The notes under the pieces are model-generated. The model was given only the letters and a program-made list of their open reading frames with translations. It was not told the origin of the DNA and did not search any database. Positions 46,530 to 58,402 of a stretch of 64,000 nt of DNA are shown piece by piece (within the stretch, counting starts at the first letter, position 1; every line of letters begins with the position of its first letter). A program made the position numbers and the translations under genes. Source of the DNA: Hydrangea macrophylla (Eukaryota > Streptophyta > Magnoliopsida > Cornales > Hydrangeaceae); contig CM066984.1 in assembly GCA_033977485.1 (NCBI GenBank), positions 26,185,001-26,249,000 of the forward strand, in the 5' to 3' direction.

Positions 46530-47074
46530 TGGGCACTTGTGGCCCGCCAATCCTAAGGTCATCGGCTGTTACCGCTCGGGGTATTCACACAGCCCGGACG
46601 TGCAGCACAGCAACTCTCCACAAGGTGCAATTTGACAACCATGCCGCTCAGCAGTTTCCTTATCTGGCCAGAAATCAATTAGGAAGGGTAAACGGTTTCC
46701 TAAACTAGTTAGGAAACTACCCTAAATTTGTGTAGATTAATAGCAATCAGATTAGGCTTCCAAATCTGCATACTTACCATGTAGAGGTGGACTCTTGCAT
46801 CTATAAAAGAGACCACCTACCCTCTTTACAGAGGGATTGCATTCTTAACCTAGAGAATAGTAGTTTATACTGATTCATACGCATACACCCTGCTGATTTT
46901 ACTGGTAGTGCCGCACAAACTGTTGGCTCACCAGGCCCGCCGGTGATCTCTTAGTAAAGCACTCAGACGCACCCGTGGTCGTAGGTCACCTCATTAATGG
47001 GGCCGAACCACATACAAGCTCTTTTGTCCCCATATCACTCTTTTAATCTGTCTTACCAATTTTCGGCATCATCA
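46530..47074 (+). mobile_element. Element E 5' LTR (left end uncertain)
   Basis: Ends ..CATCATCA at 47,074, next to the primer site. CTATAAAAGAGACCACC near 46,800 looks like its TATA box, with a GAGGG..CATTC start region. I see no second LTR in the window, so the left boundary (46,530 or 46,265) is a guess. Confidence 0.5.
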
Positions 47075-47076
47075 GT

Positions 47077-47095
47077 TTCGCGCCGTCTGTGGGAA
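47077..47095 (+). promoter_or_regulatory. Element E primer-binding site
   Basis: TTCGCGCCGTCTGTGGGAA is a one-base variant of the TTGGCGCCGTCTGTGGGAA block found after the 5' LTR of many Tat-lineage elements. Confidence 0.7.
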
Positions 47096-47126
47096 GCGAT
47101 AAGTTTTTCACCAACAAATTCCTTGA

Positions 47127-48540
47127 TTGATCAACATACCACCGAAGACGGGAAAGAAAAATACTACTCCGGTCGGTCAGGAGAACTTGCAGCTCGAGCA
47201 ACAGGCTGCCTCCATGACCTCCGAGCAAATGATAGCGTCGCTCGCGCAACTTCTGAAAGGCCAACGACAAACCCAGCAGCAAATCGAAGCGTTGTTGGCC
47301 TTGCAGGAAAAGCGCCCTCAATCAGAGAACCAGACCGGGAAGAGTGCCCATGACCGGGAGCCCGCAAGAGTTTGGAACCATATCCACTTTGTGCCGGTAT
47401 CCCCGTCAGATTGGGAACACGCCCGGGATGGTGACCGTAGTAGAGCGCCCAAGCACACCAGGCGACAAGCTCGGACCAATCCTCATCGGGTGGAAGATGC
47501 CAGAGACATCATCAACAGGCAACACGCCACCAGGAGGGACGGATTAGGGCCAAAAGCCCCGGGAATCAGCCAAAGACCCTCCGGCTCAGAGCCGGGGAGA
47601 TCTTAGGCATATGATTACCTGGAGCCAGAGCTGGGTCCTATCCCCAAGGTCAACAACACACTTCAAAGAAGAAGCCTCGTTGTCTGATCCGACTTACCGC
47701 TTGGACATTGAAAGGAAGCCCGAGCGGAAAGACGTGAATGCTCAAATCCAGGGCTTACAGAAATACATCGAGCAACTGAGCCGCAAGCAGCGTCACGACC
47801 ATACCAACACGGAGACCGAGTAGCACTATATCGCTCGGGTCACCGGATTTCCCATCCTGCGAAAGTTTAAGCCATCACATCTCAGCTTTTATGACGGGAT
47901 ATGGAGCCCAGTGGATCACGTTCGCACCTATAGGGCCCAGATGGCGTTGGTCACCACTGTCGATGAATTACTGTGCCTAGCTTTCTCCAACACTCTCAAA
48001 GGGCCAGTTGTATCGTGGTTCCACGCCCTTAAACCTCGAACAGTGGATGACTTCAAGACGCTGAGCAAGCTCTTCATTAGCCAATTTGTAGGGATGCTCG
48101 ACCGGTTGCAATCGGACACTCAGCTATTGACTGTCAAGCAGCGCAAGGGTGAATCCCTAAGCGAGTACATGGACCATTTCAATCAGCAGAGGCTCCAGAT
48201 CGGTAACTTGAACGAAACAGCAGCCATTATGGCCTTCTGCTCGGGAGTTTAACACACCAAAGTTGCTATGTCGTTTCACCGAGACCGACCGGCAACCCTG
48301 GTGGAACTCTTGGAGAGGGTCGGGAAATATATTGACACGGAAGAATTTTTGAAGTCCAAACGCGCCAGTTTCGCAGGAGATGAGTCCCCGAAAGCTAAGC
48401 AGAGGCGTAAAGGCTCTGGGAAGGGTCCGGTAAAGAAGCCCAGGCTAGACCAACAGAGAGGAGGTCGGGATCAGCCCCTGATCGCCTTCACGCCGCTTTC
48501 TCGACCAATCCACGAAGTCATAGCCGCCGCCAAGGCGTAG
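47127..48540 (+). pseudogene. Element E gag, decayed
   Basis: Starts MINIPPKTGKKNTTPVGQ with a Gln-rich coiled segment (LEQQAASMTSEQMIASLAQLLKGQRQTQQQIEALLAL). A frame change near 47,600 leads to the capsid core: ARVTGFPILRKFKPSHLSFYDG (after a TAG at 47,821), VVSWFHALKPRTVDDFKTL, FISQFVGM and KQRKGESLSEYMDHFNQ. A TAA at 48,250 and TAG at 48,538 follow. Retrotrans-gag family, Tat/Retand-like. Nonfunctional. Confidence 0.8.
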
Positions 48541-48543
48541 AGG

Positions 48544-49534
48544 TTGCTTCAACAACCGGCAAAACTAAAAGCCCCGCTTGGAAAGAGGAATCAGGATAAG
48601 TTTTGCCGCTTCCATAGAGACCACAATCATGACATAGAGGATTGTTTCAAGTCGAAGATAGCCATAGAAAAAATGATCGAGAAGGGTCATCTTGTAGAAT
48701 ACGTCAAGACAGATGGACGGCCTTCACAGGGAGCCCGAGCTTCCGAGCAACCACGACCCCTTGGGCAGATCAATGTAATCCCCAGAGGCATTGCAGGCAG
48801 AGGGGATTCACGGTCGGCTAGGAAGAGGCATGCCCGGACATCTCGATTAGATGTCTGGCATGTCCAATCCACCCGCTCTTCCCCAACCGACGTGTTGACG
48901 TTCTCATCCGAAGACATGCTAGACCTACACTACCCCGATGATGATCCGTTGGTGGTGACGCTCTTTGTAACAAACTACGTGGTTAAAAGGGTGTTGGTAG
49001 ACACGGGCAGCTCCTCCGTCATCATGTTTGTGTCAGCGTTCGATCAGCTCAGGATGTCTAGGGATCGGCTCTGTCCTGTAGCTACTCCCCTGGTGGGTTT
49101 TAACGGATCCAGCACCCAGCCACTCGGTACCATGGAGCTCCCTATTATTATGGGAACTTACCCTCAGCAGATTTCCCTGCTGGCAAATTTTGTAATCGTG
49201 GAGGCCCCACTGCCTATAATGTCATTCTCGAGAGGCCTACACTCAACAGAGCCAAGACCGTCGTCTCTACTCATAGCCTGATAGTTAAGTTCCCGACCCC
49301 TCAGGGACCCGGGAGCCTGCGTGCAGATCAAATAACCGCCCGGAGTTGTTATGTCAGTTCCCTTCACCGGGAAGTCATCACAAAAACACTGAACGTCCAG
49401 GAGATGGACCTGAGGGATCAGAATGATAGAGTACTGGAACAAGTGGCGTTGGACCTACAACTCCCTAACCGAATGGTCAGCATCGGCACCCTGCTGGAGC
49501 CCAGCCTTAGGGAGAAGCTGATTCAATTCCTGTA
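48544..49534 (+). pseudogene. Element E nucleocapsid knuckle and protease
   Basis: CRFHRDHNHDIEDC near 48,604 is the CX2H..H..C knuckle variant of Tat gag, followed by LDLHYPDDDPLVVTL and the aspartic protease motif VLVDTGSSSVIMF (49,000-49,030; catalytic DTGS intact). A one-base shift near 49,230 moves NVILERPTLNRAKTV (usually LGRP) out of frame, and a TAG at 49,534 interrupts the start of RT. Confidence 0.8.
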
Positions 49535-50509
49535 GCAGAGTCAGGATTTATTTGCCTGGTGTCATGAAGATATGCTCAAGATTGACCCCCGGGTAATGTC
49601 CCATCGACTTAACGTCAACCTAGATTCCCGGCCGGTGAAGCAGAAGAGACGGGGCATGGCCCCCGAGAGGCAAAAGGCAGTGTACGAGGAGGTCGAGAAG
49701 CTCTTCAAAGCCAAATCTATCCGAGAGGTCCACTATCCCGACTGGTTAGCAAACGTAGTACTGGTCAAAAAAAGCAACAGGAAGTGGAGGATGTGCGTGG
49801 ACTTCACCGATCTGAACAAAGCTTGCCCCAAGGACTGCTATCCACTGCCCAGGATAGATCTCCTTATGGATTCTACAGCCGGCCATTCGCTCCTCTCGTT
49901 CGTGGACGCCTACTCCGGGTATAATCAGATCAGCATGTACCCCGGGGATGAAGAAGAGACCTCATTCATCAGGGATCAGGGGACCTACTGCTACAAAGTC
50001 ATGCCCTTCGGCCTCAAAAATGCCGGGGCTTCTTATCAACGCCTGGTCAATCACATGTTCAAAGACTTGATCGGGAAATCCATAGAGGTCTACGTTAACG
50101 ATCTGCTGGTCAAAAGCCGGGATGAGTCTAACCATCTTGAGCATTTGGCCGGGGCCTTCAGCATTTTGAGGAAGTTCAGGATGAGTTTGAACCCGGCCAA
50201 GTGCACATTTGGCATCTCATCTAGAAAGTTTTTAGGGCACCTAGTCAGCAGGCGGGGGATCGAAGCAAACCCTGAGGAAATCCAGGCCGTCATCAACATG
50301 CGGTCGCCCAGGTCAACCAAAGAAGTACAAAGTCTGGCCAGACTGGTTGTCGCGTTGAGCAGGTTCGTGTCCCGAACAACCGATCGGTGCTTACCATTTT
50401 TTAAGATCCTCCGCAAGGCTTTTCAGTGGTCGGAAGAGTGCGAGGAGGCGTTTCGGGAGCCCAAGAAATATTTGGCGTCACCCCCTCTACTCTCAACGAC
50501 CATGCCAGG
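49535..50509 (+). pseudogene. Element E reverse transcriptase, cut by Athila-2
   Basis: Open from 49,535 to the insertion point. Motifs: LFAWCHEDMLKIDP, WRMCVDFTDLNKACPKD, LLSFVDAYSGYNQI, TYCYKVMPFGLKNAGASYQR, then VYVNDLLVKS at 50,088-50,117 where YVDD is expected, so one catalytic Asp is Asn (codon 50,097-50,099). RNase H starts (FQWSEECEEAF) and is broken at CCAGG|TGATG. The rest of E would lie beyond Athila-2 and D. Confidence 0.85.
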
Positions 50510-51825
50510 TGATGTTGTCAATATCAAGATATAAAAGCATACTTTACTTTTCTAAAGATTTGTAGTAGTGAAAGTAAAGGTCGAACCCACAAAGATTGAA
50601 ATACTACAATGCTTTAATTTTAAAACCTAAATTTAATTAATTAAGAAAAACAAATTTTGATTTGATTTTATTTAAACTAAGAAAAATAAAAGTATATCTA
50701 AATTATGAAAGCAATTAAAGTTGTTTTAAAGATATTTGAAGGGAACCTAGGATTGCAAATCCACCACTAGCTTCATAATAAGGGTATTTACGAATTACTT
50801 TAGTTTATTAAGTTGGATGATAATGGGAAATTGTAGCTACAAGCCTAATTCCTCCGTCAAGAAAATAACTATGGTTCAAGCACCAACATAATCCATCTTC
50901 GGTTAGCACGAATTATCCCACACTAAACTAGGGTTGTGGTATAATCCATCTAATCAAGGCATGGACTATTCGGATACTTGATAGCACAATTCAATAAAGC
51001 ACCATTACATGTAAATAACCTATATAAGCACAGCAAACATAGATCATTGAGCACATCACAGTCAAAATAGATCTAAGACAAGAATAAACTTTGAAAGTGA
51101 TGATTTAATCAATTAGAAGCACGATTTATTTATAAAATTCCTCGGAGCATGTAATCATCATCCATACATAATAAAACTAAAATAAAAACATAAATAAAAC
51201 CCTATTACTCGACTAGGATTTCATTGAAACCCTAGATCTAGAGTCTAGTTGTCCATGGAATTGATGAACCGCAAAAGGTTGATGAAGGAGGCCATGGGAA
51301 TCCTTGGTCTTCTTCTTCTTCTCCTTGCTTTCCTCTCTTCAATGGCTGAAAGTTTGGTTGTATATTCTGTGTATAATATTTTCCAACCCCTAAATTGAAG
51401 TAAAATAGAGTATATATAGATTTACAACATGTTTTTGGAAGCTTTCCTAACCCGAAACGCACTAAAACTGCTGTATTTAGCTTTCCAGATGTAATTAGGC
51501 AGTTTCGTTCGCGTAGGAATCATCAGTAGAGTGAAATACGCAAGTTCCATTTTTACACATATCGCGCGCGCGGGCCACGCTAGCGCGATATTGGGACCTC
51601 GCGCGAGCAATTTCTGGGATTTTCGCGCGAGCGGGTCATGCGCGCGATGTGGTTTTTTCAGCTTCTTTTGCTCTGCTTTTTCACCCCATTTAACTTGGTT
51701 AACTTGATTTCTTCCAAAACCTGTCAGAAAATAGAAAAAGAAGTAAAACTATACAAAAACAGGATAAAAAGGTACTAACTAACGCAAGTTAAAGAGTATA
51801 AATAGGATCTGTTCTCTCCCGATCA
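50510..51825 (-). mobile_element. Athila-2 3' LTR (1,316 bp)
   Basis: TGATGTTGTC..TCCCGATCA, the same ends as Athila-1's LTR. The minus-strand purine tract GTTTGGGGGTG (51,826-51,836) is adjacent, so this is the 3' LTR. TATATATA at 51,409-51,417 on the minus strand gives a U3 of about 415 bp. Presumed TSD ccagg (50,505-50,509); the partner lies outside. Confidence 0.88.
51560..51650. repeat. CGCGCGAG cluster in Athila-2 LTR
   Basis: ATCGCGCGCGCGGG, GCTAGCGCGA, CTCGCGCGAG, TTCGCGCGAGCGGG and ATGCGCGCGA within 90 bp of otherwise AT-rich DNA, about 150-240 bp upstream of the TATA box. Confidence 0.85.
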
Positions 51826-51836
51826 CACCCCCAAAC

Positions 51837-54495
51837 CTACATTTTGCTGGTCCTCGAGCAAAACTTAAAAATAAAAACTAAACTACTAATAACATACTAC
51901 TCCATTTTCGCATGGATTGCGATTGCATTTAGCTTATGCAACAAGCCTTTTAAACCCTTAGGTGTCCCTAGTCGGACGAGTGAAGTCTCGTGAGGGTTCT
52001 CATCAACAAGTCACCCACAACCATCTTTATTAACTTATAAATTTAAAAAAATTTATTCAAACGAAAAACAAAACAATCAATACTCCTTATCATAGAACGA
52101 TGATTTGAAATAGAATAACGAACAAGAAGAAACATAATGAAACATCCACCTAAGTCATGAAAAATAATCCCAAGCACATGCATCGTATAAATCAATAGAG
52201 TTTCTCATAAAATTGCACGTGTGTGATATGGTAGTCAAATAAACACGCGCATGTCATGAACTTGGACTATAACTCGGATAACCATCTAAATATGCTTCGA
52301 CTACGAATCTCACAATGTTAATTACACTCTAAAATGAAACACTTAGAAACAGGTGTAATTTATCTAATATATGGGAGCAAAGGAAATATGTTTCCAAAAC
52401 GAGAAATGCTCACATATGACTCGAACAAGATGCATGACACGAAAGAACAATAGTCTCATGGATAGGATGCCAATAATCAAGAAAAAATAATCATTACCAT
52501 GTTTTAATCCCCCTCCCATTGTTTATATATCCAAACCATGTTTCATAGGATCAAATAGGACTTTTCAAAGGTTATAACGTGGCTCAGGTAATGGAAAAGG
52601 ATAAAAAGGATTTGTTAGGTAATTTTAGAATGGCATTGTAAGGCATGTTCGATTTCTTTCATTCATTTCTTCTACCTACTTTCATCTTCTTATTCTCTTC
52701 TTTTCATTCCTTTCAATTTTTTCTCCTTCTGTTTCTTTTTTTTTTTTCAACCTTATTCTTCTTTTTCTTCATTGCTTTTTTTTTTATTTCTTTTCCTCTT
52801 CGTTGCTTTTGAAACAAATATTCATTGAATACCAAGACAACCACCCCAAACATCATCTTATCTTCTTTTTCTTCTCAATCACACATCGCCTTAACACCAC
52901 TAAAAGTTGATCAATCTTTCAGGGGTGAACTCCAAGTTGGCCAAATTGGAGCAAAAACAGGATAATGGTAATTAAAGAAAGAAAAGGCATTTTAACGGCT
53001 CAAGGGGCGAACTAAGGACATTTTATCATTTATCGGTCGGCAGTAAACAAAGAAGGCCTAAAATCATTTCCTATGGTCATATGGTTCTTCAATATTTATG
53101 ACGGAAGGTTATTTAGCATGGTAACAAATATTTTAACTTGACTATCAACCAAAACAAGAATAATGAGACTAAACAACAAGTTGATGCGTTATTTCAATGA
53201 AATTCAACAAACACAATGTATTTATAACCCTCTATAACGAAAAGATAGGCTCAAAAGCTCATCGGGCTTAGTCTCCACCATGTGTTATCTAGAAATCCGA
53301 ATCATATTATAGTTCACATCAAACATGTATTCAAGCGACTACGTGCAGTGCATATGTTTATGTACAAATCTATGATATAAAACTATGATTAGAATGATAC
53401 ATAACTTAAAACGTTACATCATGACTTAAGCAAATGTTTAATTACATCTTCTCTTGTTTACCATTCTATAACAATCCAAGTTATATAACAAGAAGTATTG
53501 GCTAGAAATTGCAAAACCGTAGGTAACATCGTTTATTTAAGCATAAGAATCGAAATTTTTTTAAATTTTTAAAAATTAGTGCATAATAATGTGCATATGT
53601 GTGCATACCCCCAAACCTAAACCTTTCATTGTCCCCAATGAAACAATAAAACGAAAGAAAAAGAAGTACGTAAAGAAGGAACGATAATACCTCGATCTTG
53701 ACAAGCATAGAACAGATGAATACATTGGAATATGGCAATAAAGTTCAATGTTACCTGTTACTTCTTGGTAAAAGAAAACAAACAAAAATAATAATAAAAG
53801 CCAATATATAATACATCTGTTTTTTTTTAATTAACGAAAATAGAAATAAAACTAACTAGAATTAAAAGACTTAATGAAAGTAATTAAAAAAAAAACAAAC
53901 ATAAACGAAACTATGAAAATAAAGAACAGAACAAATAAAAACACCAGACCAGGTTTGGGAAACAAAATGTAAAAGAACAACAAGAAACAGTGGAAAATTC
54001 CCACCTCGCGCGAGTGGATCGCGCAAGCGACTCTCGCGCGAGCGAATCCCTCCGCGAGTTTACCCTGAGGCCTTGTTATTAATTTATTTAGAAAACTTTC
54101 TAAGTACCAGAATCGCGCGAGCGGGCCGTGCGAGCGAACACCTTGCGCGCGCGATTCTAGGCGCGACATGTAACAGAGAACTCATATGTAAAAAGTTGGA
54201 AAAATTTTATCTAAGGGGGAATCTCGCGCGAGCGGACCGTGCGAACGACCTATCGCGCGAGCGGGTCGCGCGCGTGACTTTGGTCTTTTCCTCTTTTTCT
54301 TTATTTGAATGTATATAAGTTCAAAATAAATTATCCCCGATCTCCAAACCTGTTCAGAAAACTCAAAAAATGACCAAAACGACCCAAAAACATGCAAAAA
54401 TCAAAGAAACGAACGAATTAAAGAATTAAAGCTTGGGTTGCCTCCCAAGAAGCACTATCTTTTACGTCTTTAGCTAGATCGTTCTAGCTCAAGAT
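51837..54495 (-). other. Athila-2 3' region without pol
   Basis: About 2.66 kb between gag-protease and the polypurine tract. No RT, RNase H, integrase or envelope-like frame. GCTTCTTGGGAGGCAACCCA (minus strand, near 54,437-54,462), a block I know from the 3' side of Athila pol, directly follows the protease frame, so RT-integrase appears deleted precisely. 52,660-52,800 is a long pyrimidine tract. Confidence 0.65.
54004..54286. repeat. CGCGCGAG cluster in Athila-2 internal region
   Basis: Repeated CTCGCGCGAG, ATCGCGCGAGCGGG, CCGTGCGAGCGA and TCGCGCGCGTGA words in three patches (54,005-54,060, 54,112-54,170, 54,224-54,285). Same words as in its LTR and in D's LTR. Confidence 0.88.
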
Positions 54496-56865
54496 TTATG
54501 GAGGCCGTAAATCGAACTGTGTACCCCTAAGGATATCAGGAAGAGCCCGGTGGTAAGCAGAAACCATATCGCTATGTATCAATTCATTCAACGGTTCATC
54601 CTTTTCGGTTTCAAATCGATTCTTCACCTTTTGAGTAAATTCGTCATTAGGGTCCAGGTCATTCAAATCCATCCGCTTATCACTAACCATAATATTTTCC
54701 TCACACGTATTTATTCCTATACTAGGTTCAATATTCCGTCGTACCTCACTCTCTGCCTCACATAGGTAATCGTCATCTTTAGAAGGTTGATCAATAGCGT
54801 TAAAAACGTTCAATTTTAAGTTCATGTTCCCAAATGACACCTTCATTACCCCCGTCCGACAGTTAACACGCGCGTTAGCCGTAGCTAATAATGGACGACC
54901 TAAGATAACAGGAGTGTGCTTCCTAGCATCTAGTACGGGTTCAGTGTCAAGGACCATGAAGTCGACAGGATAATAGCATTTATCAACTTTAACCAAGACG
55001 TCCTCGACGATTCCTCTAGGTATTTTAATAGAACGATCCGCTAATTGTATAGTAGCGGCCGTAGGCTTAAGTTCACCTAGTCCTAGTTGTTTGTAGACAT
55101 GGTAAGGTAAAAGATTAACACTAGTTCCTAAGTCAAGGAGAGCCGTATGAATGACCGTGTCACCTATGACACATGAAATCGTAGGCGTACCTGGATCTTT
55201 ATATTTTGGAGTATCGTGTTGAAGAATTGAGCTTACTTTTTCCGTGAGGAAGACTTTTTTTGGAATATGACTGCGCAGCTTGCGTTTTTGAGTGCAAAGG
55301 TCTTTAAGACATTTAGCGTAAGCGGGAATTTGTTTTATAGCATCGAGGAATGGAATATTGATTTTTACTTGTTTGAACACCTCGAGTATATCCTCAACTT
55401 TTGACCCTTTCTTAGACAAATGTGACGGTCCCTCAATGTTTGGTGGATATGGCATTCTCGGAATATAATTCGTTGGGACCTGTTCTTTTTCTTTCTTATT
55501 TTGGCTTGCGTCCTCACCCTTCTTCGTATTAGAGTTGATATTCATATCTATCACATTCTCATTCGGAATTTCTATTACCTCTTCCTCTCGTGTAGTCAAC
55601 CTAGTTGAGACGGCGTTTACTTGCTCATTCGACCCCTTAACCTCATATTGTCCCTTAGGGTTTTGAATTGTTTGACTAGGCAACGTCCCCTCGTTTCTAC
55701 AACTCACTATAGTAGCTAGTTGTCCCATTTGGGATTCAAGCTTCGCAATGGATTGTGTGTGTGAGTGCACTATTTGTGCTTGTGCCTGTACTCGTGTTTC
55801 AATTTTATTAAGGGATGCCAACACCTTTTCCTCAAAAATGTTACCCCTTGGAGGGTTCGGATTAGAAGGCGGTTGTTGGTATTGATTAGGTTGAAACTGA
55901 GGTCGATATGCATTAAGAAAATTAGTCGCCTCATTAGGATTATTATTATTATTTTTCCACGAGAAGTTAGGATGGTTTTTCCATGGTGCATCCGGATTAT
56001 TAGTAGTCGAATTATAATTATTTCGTGGGTATTGTTGAATAGAATTAATGTGTTGCTCCACGAATTCCGGGAATTGACTCGCCGATGGACATGCAAGTAT
56101 AGAATGTGAAGGATCAGAACATAATGCACAAATTTCATGAGCGGGTGGGGCTGTCGTTTGGTTCATTGTTAATAGTCGGTCAAGTTTTTTTAGATAGTTC
56201 TTTTATTTCAATTGACTGACTTGACTCGAACTTTACCTCTCTCTTAGGTTGTAAATGATATCCCTCGGAACGTACTGACACAGCCTGATGCATCGAATTC
56301 TCGCTTAATGTTTCAAAGATTTTCCAGGCCTCGTCAGCACTTTTATGTAGGAAGGTACCCGCACAAACAGCGTCGACGGTATTACAGACTGAGGGAATAA
56401 GTCCCTCGTAAAAGACCTGTACCAACTGCCACTTAGGAACCTGATGATGTGGACACGAGCGTAATAATTCTTTAAATTTTTCCCACGTGTCGTAAAGTGT
56501 TTCCCCATCTTGCATCACAAAATTTGTTATGGATTTTCTTATCTGATTCGTACGCATAATAGGGAAAAACTTTTGTAATAATGCGGTGTGTAAGGCTTCC
56601 CATGTTCTAATTGTGTTTGGCTCCAAAGATTGGAGCCAGTATTTAGCTTTATCTTTTAAAGAGAATGGAAAGAGCCGGAATTTTAATTCATCATCAGTAA
56701 GATTTTGAATTTTCAAAGTGGAGCATATATCCTGAAAATCTCCTAAGTGTTGATATGGATCTTCATTTAGACGGCCATGGAAAGAAGGAAGTAGCGAGAT
56801 GGTAGACGACTTTATCTCAAAGTGAGATGCTGTTGCCTCCGGTAATTCGATACCGGATTGTGGCG
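54496..56865 (-). pseudogene. Athila-2 gag-protease, frameshifted and split by D
   Basis: The gag frame enters at 56,865 where D interrupts it, runs through LPSFHGRLNEDPYQHLGD and the capsid core, and stops at 56,180 because an A was gained in a run (Athila-1 keeps the frame here). Gag resumes 56,166-54,496 (556 codons): CALCSDPSHSILAC knuckle, Asn-rich tract, then NIPFLDAIKQIPAYAKCLKDL and protease LLDLGTSVNLLPYHVYKQLGL (55,085-55,160) and PVILGRPLLATANA. It ends GTQFDLRPP at a stop. RT is absent. Non-autonomous Athila derivative. Confidence 0.85.
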
Positions 56866-57527
56866 TGTCACGCCCCGACGTAGCATAATTCAGGAAAGCA
56901 TTTAATTTCCTTTATGGACTCGTAGGTCGTGACAAGTGAGTATGACCAATTGTCCCTGCAACAAATAACTTAACAACATTTCTAAAATAAAGGATACTAA
57001 TAAACATAAGCTCCGAAATTTAAAACTTGCTAAACTATTACATAAGTCAATGTCTTAGGCACAAAACGCCCTTATTCAAAAGCTATTCTCCAGTCTATTA
57101 CAACTTCAGAAATGAAAGACATAGGAAAATAATAAGCAGCCTCCTGGAAAGTTCCCTGCCTCTAACTAGCATAGTCGAAGTACCCTGGCTGCTCCTGCCC
57201 CTGAAAATATGGACATACAGTCCAGGACGCATCAACGCCGTCAGCTTATGAAAGCTGGTGAGTAAAATAAACAAGTACTCGCAATGTATATATAAGCATA
57301 TAAACAACGGTGCAATTTAACTTTAACAGTAATATATTCAAGGTTCCAATTCCAACATGAATCACGGGGGAATATAGTAAGAATTAAAATACGAAATTGT
57401 ACATGAATTGTGAAACATCTTATTTTGCCAATTCTTTCCTTTAGAACAATCCAATTCAATCAACACATCATTTCAGCTACCAGGAGTAATAAGTATTCAG
57501 TCATCCAATTCACACCCTACACTATCG

Positions 57528-57950
57528 CCTCCAATACCAGGAATACTATCCGATCGGTATTGAAGTCACACACCACACTACTGCCTCAGATATCAGGAAT
57601 ACTATCCGATCGATATCTAGACCGATCACAACCAACCATCGCTCCGGATATCAGGAATACTATCCGATCAATATCCGAAACGCGCGACTTAGATACCAGG
57701 AATACTATCCGATCGATATCTAAGTCGTACGCAACACTATCACCATCACTTCGGATATCAGGAATACTATCCGATCGATATCTAAGTCGTACACAACACT
57801 ATTACCATCGCTTCGGATATCAGGAATACTATCCGATCAATATCCGAAACACGCGCCTTAGATACCAGGAATACTATCCGATCGATATCTAAGTCGTACA
57901 CAACACTATCACCTCCAATACCAGGAATACTATCCGATCGGTATTGAAGT
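57528..57950. repeat. Eight hairpin units with constant loop in D's LTR
   Basis: The word AGGAATACTATCCGATC starts at about 57,538, 57,595, 57,652, 57,698, 57,760, 57,822, 57,867 and 57,923 (spacing 45-62). In each, inverted arms flank it, but the arms differ: CAATACC/GGTATTG (units 1, 8), AGATATC/GATATCT (2), CGGATAT/ATATCCG (3, 6; 9 bp in 6), CTTAGATA/TATCTAAG (4, 7; 10 bp in 4). Unit 5 is a hybrid with a 6-bp stem. It lies in the predicted transcribed leader. Confidence 0.9.
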
Positions 57951-58231
57951 CACACACCAAACTGCCACCCTTTACTCTTTTCACGCTTTCTCACACACAT
58001 GCATGTTGACCCAACCTCAACCCTTTTATGTATGTCAATGTTTCATAAATAACACCATTAATAAATCACAAAGCCGGATAATCGTACGAGCATAAATTTT
58101 GACCTTAGTTGTTCTTATTTGTACAATTCTTAAAACATAGACCTTTAAAACATTATTTTTGCCAAACAGTTCTTTAAAAACTTTTAAAACATTTTCCAAA
58201 CAGTCCCTGAGAAGAAAAATACAACAACTGC

Positions 58232-58402
58232 CAGGTCGCGCGAGTGAAGGGAAGAACAAATCGCGCGAGCGGATCGCGCGCACGAAGGGGCAGAACAGGT
58301 CGCGCGAGCGGATCGCGCGCGCGAAGGGGGGGAATGGTTCGCGCGAGCGGGCCGCGCGAGCGAGCCTCGCGCGAGCGGGTCGCGCGCGCGAGTTCTTGCA
58401 GA
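58232..58402. repeat. CGCGCGAG cluster in D's LTR
   Basis: Five to six repeats of GTCGCGCGAG(C)GGATCGCGCG separated by GAAGGG(G)CAGAACAG-type linkers, then CTCGCGCGAGCGGGTCGCGC. Same words as in both Athila copies although D is a different lineage. Here the cluster is downstream of the TATA box. Confidence 0.9.

Noticed and set aside
47164..47367. Opposite-strand frames at 47-47.4 kb
   Set aside because: Shadows of E's gag in CpG-richer DNA.
51837..54495. Envelope-like ORF expected in the 3' region of Athila
   Set aside because: Only short broken frames; hydrophobic minus frames near 53,500-54,170 are T-rich low complexity.
55765..56138. Arg/Ile-rich frames on both strands at the Athila-2 gag
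   Set aside because: Off-frame readings of the Asn-rich gag tract.
57410..57892. 160-codon open frame across D's LTR hairpin array
   Set aside because: Its repeats (RNTIRS, QEYYPI) are just the translated DNA repeat; open because the repeat lacks stops in that frame.
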